Shown one piece after another: positions 37,850-47,579 of a stretch of 64,000 bases of DNA. Below the pieces are notes generated by a model that was given only the letters and a program-made list of their open reading frames with translations, had not been told where the DNA came from and did no database searches. The first letter of the stretch is position 1. The number at the start of each line of letters is the position of its first letter. A program made the position numbers and the translations under genes. Source of the stretch: Lysobacterales bacterium (GTDB lineage: Bacteria > Pseudomonadota > Gammaproteobacteria > Xanthomonadales > SZUA-38); the NCBI GenBank assembly GCA_030065125.1, contig JASJDM010000010.1, forward strand, positions 1-64,000, written 5' to 3'.

Positions 37850-40252
37850 ATGAAAAGACTGAGCCAATCCAAACTACCCCTGGCCGTAGCCATATCCGCG
37901 GCACTGACCATGCCGGTTTACGCCCAGGATGACAGCAGTCAGCGGGCCGAAAACCAGATCATCGAAGAAGTGATCACCACGGGAAGCCGGTCCAGCAAGC
38001 CCCGAACCGCCACCGATTCTCCGGTGCCGGTAGACGTCATCAAGGGTGACGATTTCCTGGCCCTGGGCAATACGGCTGACCTGACCGACAACCTGAAAGC
38101 CTACGTGCCGTCCTACACCGCTTCTCCGGCAACGGGTGATGGCAGTGCCTTTGTGCGACCCACCTCGTTGCGCGGCATGTCTCCGGACCAGGTGCTGGTG
38201 CTGGTGAACGGCAAGCGGCGTCACCGCTCTGCGCTGGTGCACTTTTTTGCCCCGGCCGCCGGCAATGGCGCCCACGGCCCCGACATCGGCATGATTCCGG
38301 GCATCGCCATTCAGAACGTTGAAATCCTGCGGGACGGCGCCGCCTCCCAGTACGGATCCGACGCCATCTCGGGCGTCATCAACTTCATCACCAAGCGCTA
38401 TGATTCCGGTGGCCAGGTGCAGCTGCAGTATGGCCAGCACTACGACGGCGAAGACAGTCTGAAAGTCGCCGCCAACATGGGTTTCGCGGCGGGCGACAAC
38501 GGCTTCGTCAACATCTCCATCGACCACACCGACAACGACGCGCTGTCCCGGGGCATACAGCGTCCCGATGCCCAGGCACTGATCGACTCCGGCGTTCAGG
38601 GTGTCGGCGCGGACGCACCGTTTGGCGACGCGCCGCTGGCCCAAACCTGGGGCCGCCCGGAAACCTCCGGCACCCGCTTGTTCATCAACTCCGGCTTTGA
38701 GCTGGATAACGGCTCCGAGCTGTATTTCTTCGGCAACTACGCCCAGACCGAAGGCCGTTACCGGTTTTTCTACCGCAACCCGGGTCACCCCACCATTGCG
38801 GCCCTGAACGAACTGGGCTTCACCGGCCTTCTCGCCGGCTACACGCCGTTCCTGGACGGAGACCAGGATGACCTGAGTATCGTGGGCGGTTTGACCGGTG
38901 CTTTCGACAATGGCGTCGACTACGATTTCAGCGTTGGTTACGGCTCCAACGAGCTGGACTACTTCCTGAACAACACCCTGAACCAGTCCCTGGGCCTGGT
39001 GGGCGGCCAGCCCGCCCAGCGTGATTTCGACACCGGCGGCTATGAGCAGAGCGAGCTCAACCTCAACGCAGACTTCTCTTACGCCTGGCGCGAGAACGTC
39101 AACGTGGCCTTCGGCGCCGAGTGGCGGGAAGAGACCTACGAAGCCATCGCAGGTGAGCCCAACTCCTACCTCGGCGCCGGCTCCAACGGCCTGGGCGGCA
39201 CCAAGCCCCAGGACGCCGGGGAGTTCGACCGCGACAACTTCGGCATCTACACCGACATCGAGCACGACATATCCGACCGCTGGCTGATGCAGTACGCTCT
39301 GCGTTACGAAGATTTCTCGGACTTCGGCAGTACCGTCAACGGCAAAGTCGCTACCCGGGTGAATGTCGGCGAGGCCACCGCGCTGCGTGGCGCAATATCT
39401 ACCGGCTTCCACGCCCCTACCCCGGGCCAGGCCAACGTCCGGACCACCATCACAACGTTTGATGGCGCTACCGGACTGCAGGTCGAGGAAGGCCTGGTAC
39501 CTTCTACCAGCCCGCTGGTGGCCGCCGTGGGTGGAACAGCCCTGAAGGAGGAGGAATCCCTCAACATCAGCGCCGGCTTCACCACGGATATCGGTGACCG
39601 CACCACGCTGACCGTTGACTTCTACAGCGTTGAAGTGGACGACCGAATCTATCGCACCGGGGACATCACGGTTCCGGGACAGGACGGTACGATTTCCTTC
39701 TACACCAACGCACTGGACGTGGAACACCAGGGCGTCGACGTGGTGGTGACCTCGGGTTTCGACTGGGGCGACAGCGAAGTCAACACCGACATGATCCTGG
39801 CTTTCAATCACAACACCATCGATGTGACCGGCCAGACTCAGGTCGGCGGTGTAAACCCGGTGTCCGAATCCCTGATCGAGGACATCGAGAACAACTACCC
39901 CGATAACCGCTGGTCACTCACGGCCAACACCGAGTTCAACTCTCAGTGGAACCTGATGCTGCGCGCCAACTTCTATGGCGAACACTTTGATGAGCGCGGA
40001 CGAATCGGCGCGGCGGAAAACCCGAGCGCCGAGATCGATTCCACCGTGTATCTGGATATGGAAGTGGGCTATCAGTACAACGACAACCTGCGGCTGGTGC
40101 TGGGCGGATCCAACATCTTCGACGAGTTTGTCGACGAGATCGGACCGCCCAATTCGAACCGCCTCAGCGTTGGCCTGCAGTACCCGCGCCGTACCGTAGC
40201 CAACTACGAAGGCGGCTCCTGGTACCTGCGTGCCGAGTGGTCATTTGACTGA
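37850..40252 (+). CDS. TonB-dependent outer-membrane receptor
   Basis: An 800-residue receptor with a signal peptide (about 1-26, ending VYAQDD), a TonB-box-like EEVITTGSRS, a plug domain (PVPVDVIKGDDFLALGNTADLTDNL, LRGMSPDQVLVLVNGKRRH, EILRDGAASQYGSDAISGVINFIT) and a C-terminal beta-barrel ending in YLRAEWSFD, where the final aromatic residue is typical of outer-membrane barrels. The start at ATG 37850 follows GAGGAGGG; the open frame begins 45 codons earlier. The barrel lacks a recognisable siderophore signature; the substrate could be a metal complex, vitamin or oligosaccharide. It follows the 2OG oxygenase on the same strand. Confidence 0.93.
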   Translation: MKRLSQSKLPLAVAISAALTMPVYAQDDSSQRAENQIIEEVITTGSRSSKPRTATDSPVPVDVIKGDDFLALGNTADLTDNLKAYVPSYTASPATGDGSAFVRPTSLRGMSPDQVLVLVNGKRRHRSALVHFFAPAAGNGAHGPDIGMIPGIAIQNVEILRDGAASQYGSDAISGVINFITKRYDSGGQVQLQYGQHYDGEDSLKVAANMGFAAGDNGFVNISIDHTDNDALSRGIQRPDAQALIDSGVQGVGADAPFGDAPLAQTWGRPETSGTRLFINSGFELDNGSELYFFGNYAQTEGRYRFFYRNPGHPTIAALNELGFTGLLAGYTPFLDGDQDDLSIVGGLTGAFDNGVDYDFSVGYGSNELDYFLNNTLNQSLGLVGGQPAQRDFDTGGYEQSELNLNADFSYAWRENVNVAFGAEWREETYEAIAGEPNSYLGAGSNGLGGTKPQDAGEFDRDNFGIYTDIEHDISDRWLMQYALRYEDFSDFGSTVNGKVATRVNVGEATALRGAISTGFHAPTPGQANVRTTITTFDGATGLQVEEGLVPSTSPLVAAVGGTALKEEESLNISAGFTTDIGDRTTLTVDFYSVEVDDRIYRTGDITVPGQDGTISFYTNALDVEHQGVDVVVTSGFDWGDSEVNTDMILAFNHNTIDVTGQTQVGGVNPVSESLIEDIENNYPDNRWSLTANTEFNSQWNLMLRANFYGEHFDERGRIGAAENPSAEIDSTVYLDMEVGYQYNDNLRLVLGGSNIFDEFVDEIGPPNSNRLSVGLQYPRRTVANYEGGSWYLRAEWSFD

Positions 40253-40277
40253 TCACGGTCAGTTGTAATGCATTGAG

Positions 40278-40311
40278 AAAGCCCGCTGCTGGTCAGCGGG
40301 CTTTTTCTTTA
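40278..40311 (+). terminator. Terminator between convergent TonB receptor and flavin oxidoreductase genes
   Basis: AAAGCCCGCTG and CAGCGGGCTTT form a perfect 11-bp stem around CTGGT, followed by TTCTTTA. On the reverse strand the stem is preceded by A-rich sequence, so it can act in both directions. It ends inside the stop region of the minus-strand gene at 40309. Confidence 0.85.
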
Positions 40312-41652
40312 TACGATTCCCTTGTCGGCATCCGCCCGCAGATCCGCCATCAGTTTGCTGTCCTGGTAACGCTGCAGGGACAGAGATCGGGCGTAGGCTG
40401 GCAGCGCCGCTCCGGTGACCCAGTCTGCGCATAGCGACCCAGCCGCGCAGGCCGCCATAGTGCCGAACCCCGACAACGCCCCGACAACGAATGCACCCGG
40501 CGTGCGCAGCGGACCGATCAGCGGCCAGTTCTCCTCGGTCATGGTGTAGTAGCCGCCATAGTGACTGCGCTGGCTTGGCAGTTGCTCCCGGTAAGGCAGC
40601 AGGGCCGGATTGACCATCCCCGCGCGGCGCACCACCAGTTCCGGAAAGCTCTCGTCCAGCGGCGGTTCCAATTCCGGCACGGATACATCCCGGTTGAATG
40701 CCCAGCCCAGCTTGATCCATTGACCCTTTCCCTCCGGGCGGCAATGGGCTCCGCCAGGGAGTTCCTGGGCCATCCAGGCCAGCTCTGGCTCTCCGGCGAG
40801 CAATTCCCTTTCCTCGTCGCTCCAATCCAGCGGCAGCGGATCCAGGTCAATGGAAAACGGCTGGTTTCTGGGAACCGCACCCAGGGTGTCGGTAAAGGCC
40901 AGCTTCTGCTGCAGCACGTTCCTCACCGGCAGGGGTTCCTCGATCTGGCCGACAAGGTCATTGACGAACGGTCCGGCCGCGATCACCAACTGATCCGCGT
41001 GGATTTCCGTCCCATCGTCCAGCTTCAGGCGAAAGCGTCCGGAATGGGCCAGCGAATCTGCCCTGCCCCTGATGCGCTGCAGACCATTTTCCCGCGCCCG
41101 TGACAGCAGTTCCTGCCCCATCAGCTGACCGCCCAGGTAACCGGCCCGCCTGACGTGGGCCGCCAGCCTGAAATCCGGGGCCAGGTGAGGAAACGCCTTT
41201 TTCACCAGGGATGTGCCGGCCAGCACATCGACACCGGGCTTTCCATCAGCTGAGCTGCCGGCCGCGAAGTAGCTGTCAGCACGACACCGGTGAACCCGGA
41301 TCTGCCGGTCGCCACCCGACCCGTAACCGCGCAGCAACCGCTGCACCATCTCCGAGGGATCCGGGTCCCGGCTCAGCAACACGTAGCCGTTGGCGTGGAA
41401 ATCGATATCGGCCTGTTGCGACAGGTTTTGCATCACGTCGATGCTGGCATCGGTGAACGCGGTCATGGTGGGATGCGGCCACCAGTTGCGGAAGTTGTCG
41501 CCGGACTGAGCGGTGGTAAAGGACATGGGCGGCAGCTGATCCACCAGCGCAACCCGTTTCACGCCGGCGCGGCCAAGAAAATACGCCGAGGCGATACCCG
41601 CCAGGCCGGCGCCAACGACCACTACATCACAGCTTGATTCCCGGAGCTCCAT
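40309..41652 (-). CDS. FAD-dependent oxidoreductase (DAO/glycine oxidase family)
   Basis: A 447-residue flavoprotein with the dinucleotide-binding GAGLAGIASAYFLGRAG near the N-terminus and the DAO-type C-terminal GFGTMAACAAGSLCADWVTG. The family oxidises D-amino acids, glycine, sarcosine or related amines. The ATG at 41652 is taken as the start; a TTG at 41688 is possible. It is convergent with the TonB receptor and divergent from the aminotransferase gene, 59 bp away, so the pair may act on related amino acids or amines. No membrane or secretion signal is seen. Confidence 0.88.
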   Translation of the reverse strand: MELRESSCDVVVVGAGLAGIASAYFLGRAGVKRVALVDQLPPMSFTTAQSGDNFRNWWPHPTMTAFTDASIDVMQNLSQQADIDFHANGYVLLSRDPDPSEMVQRLLRGYGSGGDRQIRVHRCRADSYFAAGSSADGKPGVDVLAGTSLVKKAFPHLAPDFRLAAHVRRAGYLGGQLMGQELLSRARENGLQRIRGRADSLAHSGRFRLKLDDGTEIHADQLVIAAGPFVNDLVGQIEEPLPVRNVLQQKLAFTDTLGAVPRNQPFSIDLDPLPLDWSDEERELLAGEPELAWMAQELPGGAHCRPEGKGQWIKLGWAFNRDVSVPELEPPLDESFPELVVRRAGMVNPALLPYREQLPSQRSHYGGYYTMTEENWPLIGPLRTPGAFVVGALSGFGTMAACAAGSLCADWVTGAALPAYARSLSLQRYQDSKLMADLRADADKGIV

Positions 41653-41711
41653 CGGCGCTATTGGACCCGACACACCGACGTGATACAAGACGGAAAGCGC
41701 AGGAGTTCATC

Positions 41712-43019
41712 GTGTCACTTCAGATCGGGCTGAATCCTATTTTCGACGGTATGGCGCCGTCACCGACGCTGCATATCAACCAGGCCGTGGCCAGCATGTG
41801 GTCGGCCGGCGAGACGGTCTATCACATGGGATTCGGAGAGTCGCGCTTCCCGGTTCACCCGCTGCTGGAACGGGCGCTCAACGAGCACGCCCACACAAAA
41901 AGCTACCTGCCGGCTCTCGGCCTGGCTGAGCTGCGCGACGCCGTGGCGCGCTACTACAGCCAGCACCTGGGCGTGACGTTCCGCTCTGACCAGGTCATCG
42001 TAGGCCCCGGTAGCAAGGCGCTGATCTACGCCCTGCAGATGTCCCTGCAGGCCCAGCTGTTTTTACCGTCACCGTCCTGGGTCAGCTACGCACCCCAGGC
42101 CCAGCTGCTGGGAAAGCCGGTCACCTACATACCCAGCCAGGTCGACGGCGGCTACCAGCTGAACCTGACTGCTCTGGACCGGATGATCCCCGACCCGTCG
42201 GTCAGCCAGAGCCTGCTGATCATCAACAGCCCCAACAATCCCACCGGGCAGATGCTGGATCGCGGCTTCCTGCTCGAACTGGCGGAGTTTTGCCGGGAAC
42301 GCGGTTTGCTGGTGATCAGCGATGAGATCTACTTCCGGGTTGACCACGGCGATGAGCCCCACGTGTCCCTGGCGCGTTTCTACCCCGAGGGGACATTCGT
42401 CCTTGGCGGCCTCAGCAAGCACCTGTCCCTGGGCGGCTGGCGGTTTGGTGTGGCGCTGGTGCCGGATTCGGAACAGGGCATGGCCACCCTGGATGCCATG
42501 GAGATCATCGCCAGCGAAATCTGGTCGGCGGTGGCTGCACCGGTCCAACATGCGGCCATTACGGCCTACAGCGGTACACCCGAGATCGAGCAGTACATTG
42601 TCGACTGCAGCATCATCCACGGGCGCCGCACCCGTTTCCTGGCCGAGGAACTGGGGCGCATTGGCTTCACCTGCACCACACCCCATGGCGGCTTTTACCT
42701 GACGGCCAACTGCAACCGGTGGGCCGGTAAGCTGGCTTCCAGGGACGTCAACACATCGGCGGACCTGGCCATGTACCTGCTCGAGAACCACCACATTGCC
42801 AGCCTTCCCTGCGATGCCTTCGGCCTGCCGCCGGAGACCCTTTCCCTGCGGCTGGCCACCAGCTACCTGGACATGGAAACCGACCGCAAGGCCGAGACCC
42901 TGCTCAACCTTTACCGCGGCGGCATCAATCCGGATGCCTTCATGAACGAGGCGCACCACCCCAATACCCACGCCTGCCTGGCAGCCTTCAAACAGTTCGC
43001 AGATAGCCTCAAGCAGTAA
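41712..43019 (+). CDS. PLP-dependent class I/II aminotransferase
   Basis: A 435-residue fold-type I aminotransferase. It has SPNNPTGQML, SDEIYFRV and the PLP-lysine motif GGLSKHLSLGGWRFG. The N-terminal MGFGESRFPVHPLLERAL and central SPSWVSYAPQAQLLGKP are typical of this family. The substrate is unclear; the neighbouring flavin oxidoreductase makes an amino-acid degradation step plausible. It starts at GTG 41712 behind AGGAG. The next gene is a small hypothetical protein on the same strand. Confidence 0.9.
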   Translation: MSLQIGLNPIFDGMAPSPTLHINQAVASMWSAGETVYHMGFGESRFPVHPLLERALNEHAHTKSYLPALGLAELRDAVARYYSQHLGVTFRSDQVIVGPGSKALIYALQMSLQAQLFLPSPSWVSYAPQAQLLGKPVTYIPSQVDGGYQLNLTALDRMIPDPSVSQSLLIINSPNNPTGQMLDRGFLLELAEFCRERGLLVISDEIYFRVDHGDEPHVSLARFYPEGTFVLGGLSKHLSLGGWRFGVALVPDSEQGMATLDAMEIIASEIWSAVAAPVQHAAITAYSGTPEIEQYIVDCSIIHGRRTRFLAEELGRIGFTCTTPHGGFYLTANCNRWAGKLASRDVNTSADLAMYLLENHHIASLPCDAFGLPPETLSLRLATSYLDMETDRKAETLLNLYRGGINPDAFMNEAHHPNTHACLAAFKQFADSLKQ

Positions 43020-43061
43020 CAGCCGACCGAAATTTCACAGGCGACCTGCCAACATTGCGTT

Positions 43062-43625
43062 ATGCCTGAATTGGAAGACGAAACCAATAGGCCCAAAAAG
43101 CGCCTGGATCCCAACTGGGTGTTGGCCCTGTGCGCGGTGGGCATCAGCTTCATGGCGCTGTGGGTGTCGCTGTACGAAGTCAGCATCATGCGCCAGGAAG
43201 AGCGCGCCCAGGTGTGGCCCTACCTGGACCTGTCCCTGTCGTACAGCGGGGACGGATTCGCCATCGTGGCCCGCAACAAAGGCACTGGGCCGGCGCTGGT
43301 GGGAAACATCAGCCTGGAGCTGAAAGAACGCGAGTATACGGACTGGCTGCCCCTGCTGGACGACGTGCTGGGATCGGATCACGGAGTTACCTACGCGACC
43401 CTGCGGGTATCGGACATCAGCGGCGAGGTGATGTCACCCGAAGAAGAACTCGACTTGTTCGCCCACCCGTGGACTCAACCCATCCGGCGGCTCTCTGAAA
43501 TCATTCCCGAAGGCAAACTGAAAGCCTGCTACTGCTCCATCTACGACGAATGCTGGTCTGTCGTTGGAGACAAGAGAGCCGTGACTGAAAGCTGTCCGGG
43601 CGCACCGGTCAGCCAGCCCCGGTGA
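43062..43625 (+). CDS. Hypothetical single-pass membrane protein
   Basis: A 187-residue protein with one hydrophobic helix near residues 19-38 (NWVLALCAVGISFMALWVSL), preceded by a short, charged N-terminus, and a soluble C-terminal part. The C-terminal part contains several Cys (CYCSIYDECWS) that might form a disulfide or metal site, and AQVWPYLDLSLSYSGDGF. I do not recognise a family. It lies 42 bp after the aminotransferase gene, and a role with it is possible but not supported. Confidence 0.6.
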   Translation: MPELEDETNRPKKRLDPNWVLALCAVGISFMALWVSLYEVSIMRQEERAQVWPYLDLSLSYSGDGFAIVARNKGTGPALVGNISLELKEREYTDWLPLLDDVLGSDHGVTYATLRVSDISGEVMSPEEELDLFAHPWTQPIRRLSEIIPEGKLKACYCSIYDECWSVVGDKRAVTESCPGAPVSQPR

Positions 43626-43626
43626 T

Positions 43627-45795
43627 TCAGTTGCTCGCCATACTGGCGAGCTGCTCGCGCTGACGCGCCAAGTCCTTTGCCATGCGTGCCTTGTGGCTCC
43701 TGTAGTCCGGGTCGTCCCCAAGCAGCACGTCCAGCACAGGATATCGGGACATCATGCCGTGCCATCGATTGCCCTGGTCGAATGCCAGCTCCAGTGCTGC
43801 CACAGCCTCGTTTGCGTTACCTTCCATAGCCAGGAATATGGCATCGGCCTCCAGCAGCCAGGTCGATCCATAACCCTGCCCCCGGGCTGCCTTCAGTAAT
43901 TCCCGTCCCAATCCAACCTGTTCCAACGCTTCTTCTGGACGGTCGGTTCGACTGTATAGCAGTGCCAGGTCCGCGTGGTGCCCAACCTTGGCGTAGGTAT
44001 CCAGCCAATCGATGTCGACACGATCGAGGTTTTGCTCCGCCCGCTCATAGTTGCCATCGAGCAACCACATCTTCCCGGCCCCGGAACGTGAATAAGCCAG
44101 CCCCAGGCCGCTCTGCTGAGAAGCCATCACCTCCAATCCTTCGGCCAGGGTTGAGTAACCGTCTTTGCTGCTCGCCAGGAGAAAATTCAAATAGCCAATC
44201 GATGGATTTCGTGGTGCTGCGGCTTCAAACTGGCGGAGCCAGTAGAACGCCGATTCCTGGTTTCCCAGCAGGAACTCCAGTTCCACCAGGTCCTCCAGTA
44301 CCAGGGGCGCGGTGGGATCAATCTCGTAACCCACGGTCAGCCAGCGATACGCCCCGACCAGGTCACCCTGTTCCTGCAGTGCTTCAGCGAGACGAATGGC
44401 AATGAAGGTGCTCGACGGGTTGGCCTCCCTGGCACTTAAAAGCGACTGCTCAGCCTCCTGGTTGCGCCCCATGGAAATCAAGGTGGCGCCGATATTCTCG
44501 GCGATAACGGGATGCAGCGGATCCACGGCCTCGGCCTGGCGGAAAAGCTCATGGGCGTCAGCAACCCGCCCCTGGGCGTGGTGGTAAAAATTCCCAAGCC
44601 ACATGTAGGTCATGGAATAACCGGGATTCAGTTCCATGGCGCGGCGGGCGTGAAATTCAACTTTGTCCGGGTCGAACGATGTGGCACCCATTTCCGCCAG
44701 CGCCACCGAGGCGTGGGCTTCGGCCAGGTCCGGCGAGAGCTCCAGGGCCTTGCTGGCGTTTTGGAGCGCAAGGCTGTTGGCTTCCGCGGCGTCAAAGTCG
44801 CCGTACTGCCAGATCAGGACGTAGGCGTCGGCCAGGCCGGAATAGGCCCGGGCATAATCCGGCTGCAACTCGATCACCTGTTTGAACAACTCGATGGAGC
44901 GTTGCAGAGAGTCGCCACTGCGCTGGTGAAAGTAGTAGCGCCCGAGCAGATACAGGTCAAAGGCTTCAACGTTTTCGGTTTCGTGGGTTGCGATAGCCTG
45001 GCCAGAAGCACCAAGCAGCTCAACGCTCAGGGCGTCCGCGATGGCCTTGGCAATCTCGTCCTGAATGGCGAACACGTCATCCAATTCCCGGGTATAGGTC
45101 TCGGACCACAGGTGAGAATCGGTAGCCACCTCGATGATCTGGGCGGTAATCCGCACCTGGTTCCCGGATCGACGGACACTGCCTTCGACTACGTGCTGAA
45201 CGTCCAGTGCCTGTGCCACCGTCGGGATGTCCACGTCTTTGCCTTTGAACGAGAATGCCGAGGTACGGGAAGCCACGCGCAGTCCGTCAACCTGGACAAG
45301 CACATTGAGCAGTTCTTCGGCGATTCCGTCAGAGAAATACTCGTTTTCTTCGTCCGAGCTCATGTTGACGAAAGGCAGTACCGCCACCGACTTTTCCCCA
45401 TGGGTGTCAACGGCTGCAACTTGCTGCTCGGGAGCCTGGTTTGCGGCCTCGGGAAGAATCAACCGGTCTACCGCAACGACGGCGATCCCCACCAGTACCA
45501 GTGCAATGGTCATCAGGTTGAGACGCCGGCCAGTATGCCGGGTGATCGAGTCGTCGCGAACCACCTCGGACTCGCGTTTTACACCCTCAGGGGTCAGCTC
45601 GTAGACCCAGGAGAAAACCAGCACCAGGGGAAAGCCCAGCAGCAGAATGAACCCGACCAGGCGCAGGCTGAAGTCCGGCAGGCCCAGCAGCCCCGACAAC
45701 ACGTCAGCCACCTGCAAAACCAGCCAGGAGCTCACCGCGTACAGGATGGCCACGCGGATGACGTTGCGGCGTTTGAGTTCGTCGAAGAAATTCAC
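43627..45795 (-). CDS. TolB-like/TPR membrane protein (paralogue 1)
   Basis: A 722-residue protein beginning FDELKRRNVIRVAILYAV, a signature of the adenylate-cyclase-associated TolB/TPR family. Three helices (about 13-35, 44-66, 92-112) anchor it; then a TolB-like (COG5616, FlgO-type) domain (about 135-255, KSVAVLPFVNMSSDEENEYF) and many TPR repeats (about 275-690). Such proteins often accompany class III cyclases or act as scaffolds. It starts at GTG 45795, overlapping the stop of the upstream gene by 4 nt. No catalytic domain is seen. Confidence 0.85.
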   Translation of the reverse strand: MNFFDELKRRNVIRVAILYAVSSWLVLQVADVLSGLLGLPDFSLRLVGFILLLGFPLVLVFSWVYELTPEGVKRESEVVRDDSITRHTGRRLNLMTIALVLVGIAVVAVDRLILPEAANQAPEQQVAAVDTHGEKSVAVLPFVNMSSDEENEYFSDGIAEELLNVLVQVDGLRVASRTSAFSFKGKDVDIPTVAQALDVQHVVEGSVRRSGNQVRITAQIIEVATDSHLWSETYTRELDDVFAIQDEIAKAIADALSVELLGASGQAIATHETENVEAFDLYLLGRYYFHQRSGDSLQRSIELFKQVIELQPDYARAYSGLADAYVLIWQYGDFDAAEANSLALQNASKALELSPDLAEAHASVALAEMGATSFDPDKVEFHARRAMELNPGYSMTYMWLGNFYHHAQGRVADAHELFRQAEAVDPLHPVIAENIGATLISMGRNQEAEQSLLSAREANPSSTFIAIRLAEALQEQGDLVGAYRWLTVGYEIDPTAPLVLEDLVELEFLLGNQESAFYWLRQFEAAAPRNPSIGYLNFLLASSKDGYSTLAEGLEVMASQQSGLGLAYSRSGAGKMWLLDGNYERAEQNLDRVDIDWLDTYAKVGHHADLALLYSRTDRPEEALEQVGLGRELLKAARGQGYGSTWLLEADAIFLAMEGNANEAVAALELAFDQGNRWHGMMSRYPVLDVLLGDDPDYRSHKARMAKDLARQREQLASMASN

Positions 45796-47579
45796 GGCTG
45801 GTCATCCCGGACCCAGTGCCCACGAGCCCTCAGCAGGCGGTCCCGGGGCGGCGAGCGCCAGAATGCGGCATATTCAGGACTGGCCTCAAGCATTTCCGGG
45901 AGGCTTCGAAAATCATAGGGCCAGAGGTAGAACGGATATCCACGGCCGGGATCCATGGCCCTGACGGCTTTATCCCATAGTTTAAGATCAGTCAGGAAGG
46001 GAGCGGTATCCTTGAATCGCCCCTGGTTGGCCACAAACAGTTCCTGTGCTTTTTCCAGTTGACCCTCCGAAAGATGGATATAGGCTGCGATCAACACATC
46101 CCAATGGTCAAGCCATTCCCCCTGGAAGCGGTCTTTGATGCGTTCAATGGCGTCAAAGTCACCAATGCGGCCATAGGCACGAATGAGATAGCGAATCACA
46201 AATTGAAAGGTGGGATCGAGTTCAAGGGTTTTCTCATATGCTGCATAAGCCTCACCCAGGTTTCCGGCTGCCTCCTGGGAAAACCCCACGTTGAGGAAAT
46301 GCACCGCCAGCAGGGGGTCCAGCTGGGCGGCGAGAATTTCGTAGCGAATTGAATCCTCCAGGCGGTTGACCACCAGCAGATAGTCTCCATACCAGTTGAC
46401 CGCATCCACGGAGTTGGGGTTGATCTCCAGGGCCCGACGATACAGCCGATCTGCATCGTCCAGGCTGATGTTGAACATGTGCCAGGACGCCAGGGCCGTC
46501 AATGCAGCGACGTTGTTCGGGTCCAGGCTCAGGGAACGGTCGGCGAATTCCCGAATCAGCTGCAGGTCGTCCCCGTTCCATGCGTACCAGTTGTATCGAA
46601 GCAGCTGCGCCAGGGCCAGTTGACCCCAGGCTTCGGCGCTGTCCGGCGAGGACTCGGTCGCCTCTTTCAATGTCATGATGGATTGCTCAATACCCTCCCT
46701 GGACCGGTTGCCGAGCTCCGATCGCCCTTTGAGAATCAGGTCATAGGTATGCAGATCGGTCTTGACGGAGCTGGCCGTGGACAGCAGTTTGATTTTCAGG
46801 GCACCGGCAATAGCCGCGGCGATTTCGTCCTGCACCGCGAAGATGTCAGTGAGCTCGCGATCAAAAGTTTCCGACCACAGGTGCACATCGTCGTCCGCGG
46901 CAATCAACTGGGCCGTCACCCGCACCCGGTCGCCCGCCCGCCGAACCGAACCCTCCAGCACGTGGCTGGCACCGAGGCGGGATGCAATTTCCGGGATGGG
47001 CAAGGACTGTCCCTTGAAGCTGAAGGCAGATGACCGCGAAATCACCCGCAGGTCGCGGGCCTTGGCCAGCAGGTTCAGTACTTCCTCGGCCACGCCGTCG
47101 GCGAAATACTCGTTGCTGCTGTCGTCGCTGAGATTGGCAAACGGAAGTACCGCGACGGTTCGAACATCAGGCGTGTCGCCTTCGCGACTATCCATGGCGG
47201 CAACCGGCCGTGTATCTGCCGCGTCAGGCGTATCTTCCCGGGTCAGCTGCTGCCAGGCCACCAGGGCAATGGCCGCAAGTCCCACGGCAATGGTCACCAG
47301 GTTGAGTTTGTGACCGGTGTGAGAGGTGATGGACTGGTTCGGGTCAACGTCCCGCTCTCGCCGCAGTCCTTCGGGCGTCAGTTCGAACACCCAGGAAAAC
47401 GCCAGCGCCAGGGGTAACCCCAGCAGCAGCAGGAACCCCACCATGCGCAGGGTCCAGTCCGGCAGGCTGAACAGTCCGGACAGCACATCCGCGACCTGCA
47501 GGATCAGCCAGGAACTGACCGCGTAGAACACGGCAACCCGTACCACGTTCCGCCGTTTGAGTTCAGACCAGAAGCTCAT
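45792..47579 (-). CDS. TolB-like/TPR membrane protein (paralogue 2)
   Basis: A 595-residue paralogue of the downstream gene, with the same N-terminal helices (ELKRRNVVRVAVFYAVSSWL), a TolB-like domain (about 140-265, VRTVAVLPFANLSDDSSNEYF) and shorter TPR region. It is coupled to both neighbours: its ATG overlaps the amidohydrolase stop (ATGA) and its own stop overlaps the next GTG. The two copies differ in length mainly in the TPR part, so they may recognise different partners. Function is not readable from the sequence. Confidence 0.85.
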   Translation of the reverse strand: MSFWSELKRRNVVRVAVFYAVSSWLILQVADVLSGLFSLPDWTLRMVGFLLLLGLPLALAFSWVFELTPEGLRRERDVDPNQSITSHTGHKLNLVTIAVGLAAIALVAWQQLTREDTPDAADTRPVAAMDSREGDTPDVRTVAVLPFANLSDDSSNEYFADGVAEEVLNLLAKARDLRVISRSSAFSFKGQSLPIPEIASRLGASHVLEGSVRRAGDRVRVTAQLIAADDDVHLWSETFDRELTDIFAVQDEIAAAIAGALKIKLLSTASSVKTDLHTYDLILKGRSELGNRSREGIEQSIMTLKEATESSPDSAEAWGQLALAQLLRYNWYAWNGDDLQLIREFADRSLSLDPNNVAALTALASWHMFNISLDDADRLYRRALEINPNSVDAVNWYGDYLLVVNRLEDSIRYEILAAQLDPLLAVHFLNVGFSQEAAGNLGEAYAAYEKTLELDPTFQFVIRYLIRAYGRIGDFDAIERIKDRFQGEWLDHWDVLIAAYIHLSEGQLEKAQELFVANQGRFKDTAPFLTDLKLWDKAVRAMDPGRGYPFYLWPYDFRSLPEMLEASPEYAAFWRSPPRDRLLRARGHWVRDDQP

